Source: Anatilimnocola aggregata
GTDB lineage: Bacteria; Planctomycetota; Planctomycetia; Pirellulales; Pirellulaceae
Assembly (NCBI RefSeq): GCF_007747655.1
Contig: NZ_CP036274.1
Location: 6,324,001 to 6,388,000, forward strand
Reading direction: 5' to 3'
Length of the DNA stretch: 64,000 bases
This document shows positions 60,914 to 64,000 of this stretch, piece by piece. The notes under the pieces were generated by a model. It was not told where the DNA came from and made no database searches. It was given only the letters and a program-made list of their open reading frames with translations. Position numbers and translations under genes: made by a program. The number at the start of each line of letters is the position of its first letter. Within the stretch, counting starts at the first letter, position 1.

Positions 60914-63376
60914 CTACTGCTGCAAGGCGTAGAGAATGATATTTGCGCCGATGCGAGCCGCGTCGGCCGATGTATAGCCTTTGCACTCGAGCGACGCTCC
61001 TTTTTCCAGTGCACAGCTAATGTCGTATGGCGAAAGGACGACGGCAATGCGGTCGTCTACTTCGAGAACTTCCAGCAGAGGCGTCGTCTTTACTAGCTTC
61101 GCGGAAAGGGGATCTTCCTCGCTACGAAACTGTGGATCGCGCAGCATGACGCTTCTGAGATTAAAGCCTTGAAACTCATCCGTTAGCAACGGATGCCCCG
61201 CCGGAACTCGATAGAACTTGGCATTGGGATAGATCAGTTGCAGCTCGGCCTTGAGTGACTGGGAAAACTCTGTGCTCGCGCAGATCGCATCAGCGAAAAT
61301 GAAGCCGCCTCGATCCAAGTAGTCCTTCAGTGATTTTCGCTCAGCGCTGGAGAATTGAAAGCCACGGCGACCGTGCGTGAAGACAATCGGATAATCGAGC
61401 AGCTTGGGCTCGTTCGGGGCGAACTTGCGGCGCTCGTAGTCAATTTTGATCTGCAGTTGCTTATCAAGCACGGTGAGCAAATTCTGCAAGGCATTCGGTG
61501 CGTCATCGCTGCCACCACCGTGCGTTAGCTTGGGTATGACAAGCGAACCACGCGGAGATTTGCCGCCAGGCAAACTGATGGAAATCTGCGGGCGGTCTAG
61601 CTTCTCCTTCAGCTGTCGATTCGTCGCATAGGCCAAGATGTTGCCACCAATGCGTGAGACCTGTTCGATCTGATCTTTGACGACTTGAGGATAATCGAGT
61701 TCGCGATAGGGATGCGCTAGTTCCCAATAACACGACAAGCTGCGCGGGCAGTAGACAACGCCAGTACGGCAGCAAGAATCGAGTCCCCACAGCCAAAATT
61801 CCGGATCTTTCGGCAATTGCTGCGGCTGCACTCGCTGCTGGGCATACCAGACGGCATGATCGGGGGGCAACTTGCGGAGCGCGCTTTCGGGAAACATCTC
61901 TTTAAGCATTTGGCGAATATCGCGATCGAAAGCCGAACCATCACACCCATTGCCGTCGCATGCTTCGATAAACAGGAAGCCACCTTGGTTCACATACTCA
62001 CGCAACATTTTCTTGTGCACGTCGCTGAGCTGCAAACTTTGTGAACCGCTGAGAAAAAGAACCGGCGCTTCGAGCAGGTCGGCAACAGTGGCATCTTTCA
62101 GGTCATATGTCTGCCAGGAAAGATCGCGGCGCCATTGTCGTTCCACTCGCCCCACCAGGTTCTGCAAACTGCGGCGATGGTGGTTCCAGTCGTTATTGGC
62201 AGTGCCAGTGTTCAACCGGGCAATCGCCACGGGTCTGCGTCCCTTCGCCAAAAACAGCAGCGCGAGTGGTGTGGCAATGAGTGGATCGCGTTCGATCTCC
62301 ATGCCGGCCCAGTTCTTTGTTAGCGCGTCTTGTTGTTCGAGCAAAACCTGGCAACCTTCGCGATACCAGTCGTATTTTGGCGTTGCGAAAGCACCGGTAT
62401 TGGGATTGAGTTGCGGCTTGCCATAGAAAAACCGCTGGCCCGACATCCGACCGACCCGCTCCATGCCATACAGATAGTAGTAGAGCCAACGATTGGCCTG
62501 TCCATCGTCGCCTGGGTTATTCCGCGCCGAAAAATTCCGACCCAGCCAATCGATGGCCCGTTCGACTTCGTCTTCTTGCGGTTCATTGCCGCAGCATTGA
62601 ATTTGCTCGCCAACCACGCGCGACTCACCGTTCGCTAGCCGATCTCGCGCGATGATCAGCGATGAAATAGCCGCGCATGTCATGCTTCCCGACACACCGT
62701 TGTGATAGCCAAATGCGCCGCGACCTTTGTCATAGACGGGATTCTTCAGCCAATAGTCCTTGGCCAATTGCCAGGTGCGATCGGGAATCTTGACGCCGAC
62801 GCGTTCGGCCTCGTGCAGGGCAAGCATCGCGAACTGAGTATTTGAGTTGTCCGCAATCCCTACACTGGGCATATATGACCAGCCCCCTTTGCTCTTGCCA
62901 TCGGCAACCACCTGGTGCGCTTCGAGCCAACTGGCGAGGCCCGTAATCTTCAGCTTGTAACGGAGCGGATCGGCTTGGCAAAATGCCATTACGTGTAACG
63001 ACGTGGCATACGTTGAACCGGGCGCAGGCTGGCTTTCGAGAAAGTCGAGAGCTGCCTTCACATGCGGTTCGTCGACGCGCTCGCCGCAATTAAGCAAGGC
63101 CAACGTAGTGAGTGCAGTCACCGCGCCCGGCTGTGCGAATGGACTTTCGAAATCGGCCCAACTCCCATTGGGTCGCTGCCTGCCATGCAAGTAGCCAACC
63201 CCAAAGCGAATCGCATCGTTGACGGTTGCTGGCGTAACTTCGCGATGGAGCGCAATGCCTGCCCCTTGTGCGAATACGGTCGCGGGGAACAACTGCTGAA
63301 GGCAAAGCGCAACAATTAGCAGTGTGATCCAGCGCGCTGGCGACAGTCCATCGACGATCCGGTAGGGGCCGGTCAT
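60914..63376 (-). CDS. DUF4159 protein with N-terminal toroid repeats
   Basis: 820 residues. AGGAG lies seven bases before the ATG. A signal sequence (ITLLIVALCLQQLFPATVFAQ) is followed by prenyltransferase/squalene-oxidase-type toroid repeats (about 45-350; IRFGVGYLHGRQRPNGSWADFE, GYHNGVSGSMTCAAISSLIIA). Two DUF4159 domains follow: one with LLEAPVLFLSGSQSLQLSDVHKKMLREYVNQGGFLFIEACDGNG, one with LLDYPIVFTHGRRGFQFSSAERKSLKDYLDRGGFIFADAI. It is divergent from moxR, the usual neighbour of DUF4159 genes. DUF4159 has no known activity. Confidence 0.9.
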   Translation of the reverse strand: MTGPYRIVDGLSPARWITLLIVALCLQQLFPATVFAQGAGIALHREVTPATVNDAIRFGVGYLHGRQRPNGSWADFESPFAQPGAVTALTTLALLNCGERVDEPHVKAALDFLESQPAPGSTYATSLHVMAFCQADPLRYKLKITGLASWLEAHQVVADGKSKGGWSYMPSVGIADNSNTQFAMLALHEAERVGVKIPDRTWQLAKDYWLKNPVYDKGRGAFGYHNGVSGSMTCAAISSLIIARDRLANGESRVVGEQIQCCGNEPQEDEVERAIDWLGRNFSARNNPGDDGQANRWLYYYLYGMERVGRMSGQRFFYGKPQLNPNTGAFATPKYDWYREGCQVLLEQQDALTKNWAGMEIERDPLIATPLALLFLAKGRRPVAIARLNTGTANNDWNHHRRSLQNLVGRVERQWRRDLSWQTYDLKDATVADLLEAPVLFLSGSQSLQLSDVHKKMLREYVNQGGFLFIEACDGNGCDGSAFDRDIRQMLKEMFPESALRKLPPDHAVWYAQQRVQPQQLPKDPEFWLWGLDSCCRTGVVYCPRSLSCYWELAHPYRELDYPQVVKDQIEQVSRIGGNILAYATNRQLKEKLDRPQISISLPGGKSPRGSLVIPKLTHGGGSDDAPNALQNLLTVLDKQLQIKIDYERRKFAPNEPKLLDYPIVFTHGRRGFQFSSAERKSLKDYLDRGGFIFADAICASTEFSQSLKAELQLIYPNAKFYRVPAGHPLLTDEFQGFNLRSVMLRDPQFRSEEDPLSAKLVKTTPLLEVLEVDDRIAVVLSPYDISCALEKGASLECKGYTSADAARIGANIILYALQQ

Positions 63377-63642
63377 GCGGATTCTCCTGGCTGTCGAACG
63401 AATTCTGGCTGTGCCGCACCCGAGTTGGGCCGGCCTTCGTCACGGCAGTCTTGTTATTTTACTACGGATTCGGCGGTTGAAAGGGCTGCTGTTGTAGCAA
63501 TTTGCCGCCCGCCCTAGAATCGAGTGAGACGGTTCCTGGTGGCTGCCGATCTGGCCGGCCAAGGGGGCCCGCAATCATTCGGTCTCGTGAGACCGCCGAA
63601 AATGGATGCCGCGGAATCGCCACCGAGCGCAATCGAATCAAC

Positions 63643-64000
63643 ATGAGCGAAAAACCGAAGAGCCTGGGCGATATCCTGCAAGAATTCGCCAAGCACCGGC
63701 AGGTGATGCAGCAGGAACTGCAGCGCGTCATCGTGGGCCAGAATGAAGTCATCGAGCAGCTATTCGCGGCCATCTTTACGCGCGGCCACTGCCTGCTCGA
63801 AGGGGTGCCCGGGCTGGCCAAGACATTGATGGTCAGCACGCTAGCCAAGATCCTCGATGTCGGCTTTAAGCGGATTCAGTTCACACCTGACCTGATGCCC
63901 AGCGACATCACTGGCACTAATGTGCTTGAAGAAGACGAAAACGGCAAACGTAACTTCCGCTTTGTCGAAGGCCCTGTATTCACCAATATTCTCCTGGCCG
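63643..64000 (+). CDS. MoxR-family AAA ATPase (partial, cut by window edge)
   Basis: Only the first 119 residues are inside the window. The start [20 protein letters not shown] and [46 protein letters not shown] include the Walker A motif GVPGLAKT (residues 54-61). The following [25 protein letters not shown] is the MoxR signature. MoxR ATPases are chaperones for complex maturation, typically upstream of DUF58 and VWA proteins. The divergent DUF4159 gene fits that context. The rest of the gene lies beyond the window. Confidence 0.93.
   Translation, partial: MSEKPKSLGDILQEFAKHRQVMQQELQRVIVGQNEVIEQLFAAIFTRGHCLLEGVPGLAKTLMVSTLAKILDVGFKRIQFTPDLMPSDITGTNVLEEDENGKRNFRFVEGPVFTNILLA

Overview
The window looks like a chromosomal segment of a planctomycete, most likely order Pirellulales. 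The evidence is the set of lineage-typical families: DUF1501 paired with DUF1549/DUF1553, DUF1559 prepilin-like protein with an H-x9-DG tail, Pirellula/Verrucomicrobium-type heme-binding proteins, SHD1 protein, secreted Gfo/Idh/MocA oxidoreductase with a Tat-like leader, sulfatase, DUF4159 protein beside moxR, and LEPR-like N-terminal motifs on PPC-domain proteins. Genes are dense, mostly GC-rich, on both strands. No rRNA, tRNA, CRISPR array, prophage or complete insertion sequence was seen. One structural RNA gene, RNase P RNA (rnpB), is clear.

Layout. 1-2.5 kb: two related PPC-domain secreted proteins, one cut by the window edge, the other a zinc metalloprotease. 3.0-5.8 kb: aldo/keto reductase followed by a tandem array of ~338-bp units. 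5.8-7.9 kb: lipid A genes lpxD and lpxI, separated by a short terminal-inverted-repeat element. 8-10.5 kb: a minus-strand operon (M28 peptidase/glutaminyl-cyclase-like protein, small membrane protein, isopropylmalate/tartrate-dehydrogenase-type enzyme). 10.7-17.1 kb: a pseudopilus-like operon with three consecutive GspF-type platform proteins, three pseudopilin or minor-pilin-like proteins and a DUF1559 protein. 17-22.3 kb: Gfo/Idh/MocA oxidoreductase and a DUF1549/DUF1553-DUF1501 pair. 22.5-24.6 kb: PIN toxin-antitoxin pair, infC, HTH protein. 25-29.5 kb: HEAT-heme protein, hisG, hisE, miaA. 29.5-36.8 kb: toroid-repeat protein, ECF sigma factor, zinc-ribbon protein, MOSC protein, der. 36.9-46.8 kb: large heme-binding dehydrogenase-like protein, chrA, SDR, an interrupted PD-(D/E)XK protein, M20 amidohydrolase, DUF2617, CPBP protease. 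47-50.7 kb: tandem secreted HEAT-HINT paralogues. 51-57 kb: small secreted proteins, an SHD1/propeller gene probably split by a frameshift, a lipoprotein and an HtrA protease, among several inverted-repeat elements. 57.3-64 kb: rnpB, an RHH protein, csrA, sulfatase, DUF4159 protein and the start of moxR.

Most promising for novelty: (i) the tandem HEAT-HINT proteins, where one copy has lost the Cys at the HINT splice position; (ii) the three-GspF pseudopilin operon with no ATPase or secretin beside it; (iii) a ~338-bp tandem repeat array that does not look coding; (iv) two copies of a ~160-bp MITE-like element whose ends read AxCCCGAAGCGTSAGCG; (v) a probable AUC start on infC; (vi) a nonsense codon in the EGRE repeat tail of a transposase-type nuclease gene. 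All assignments come from reading the sequence; no database search was run.
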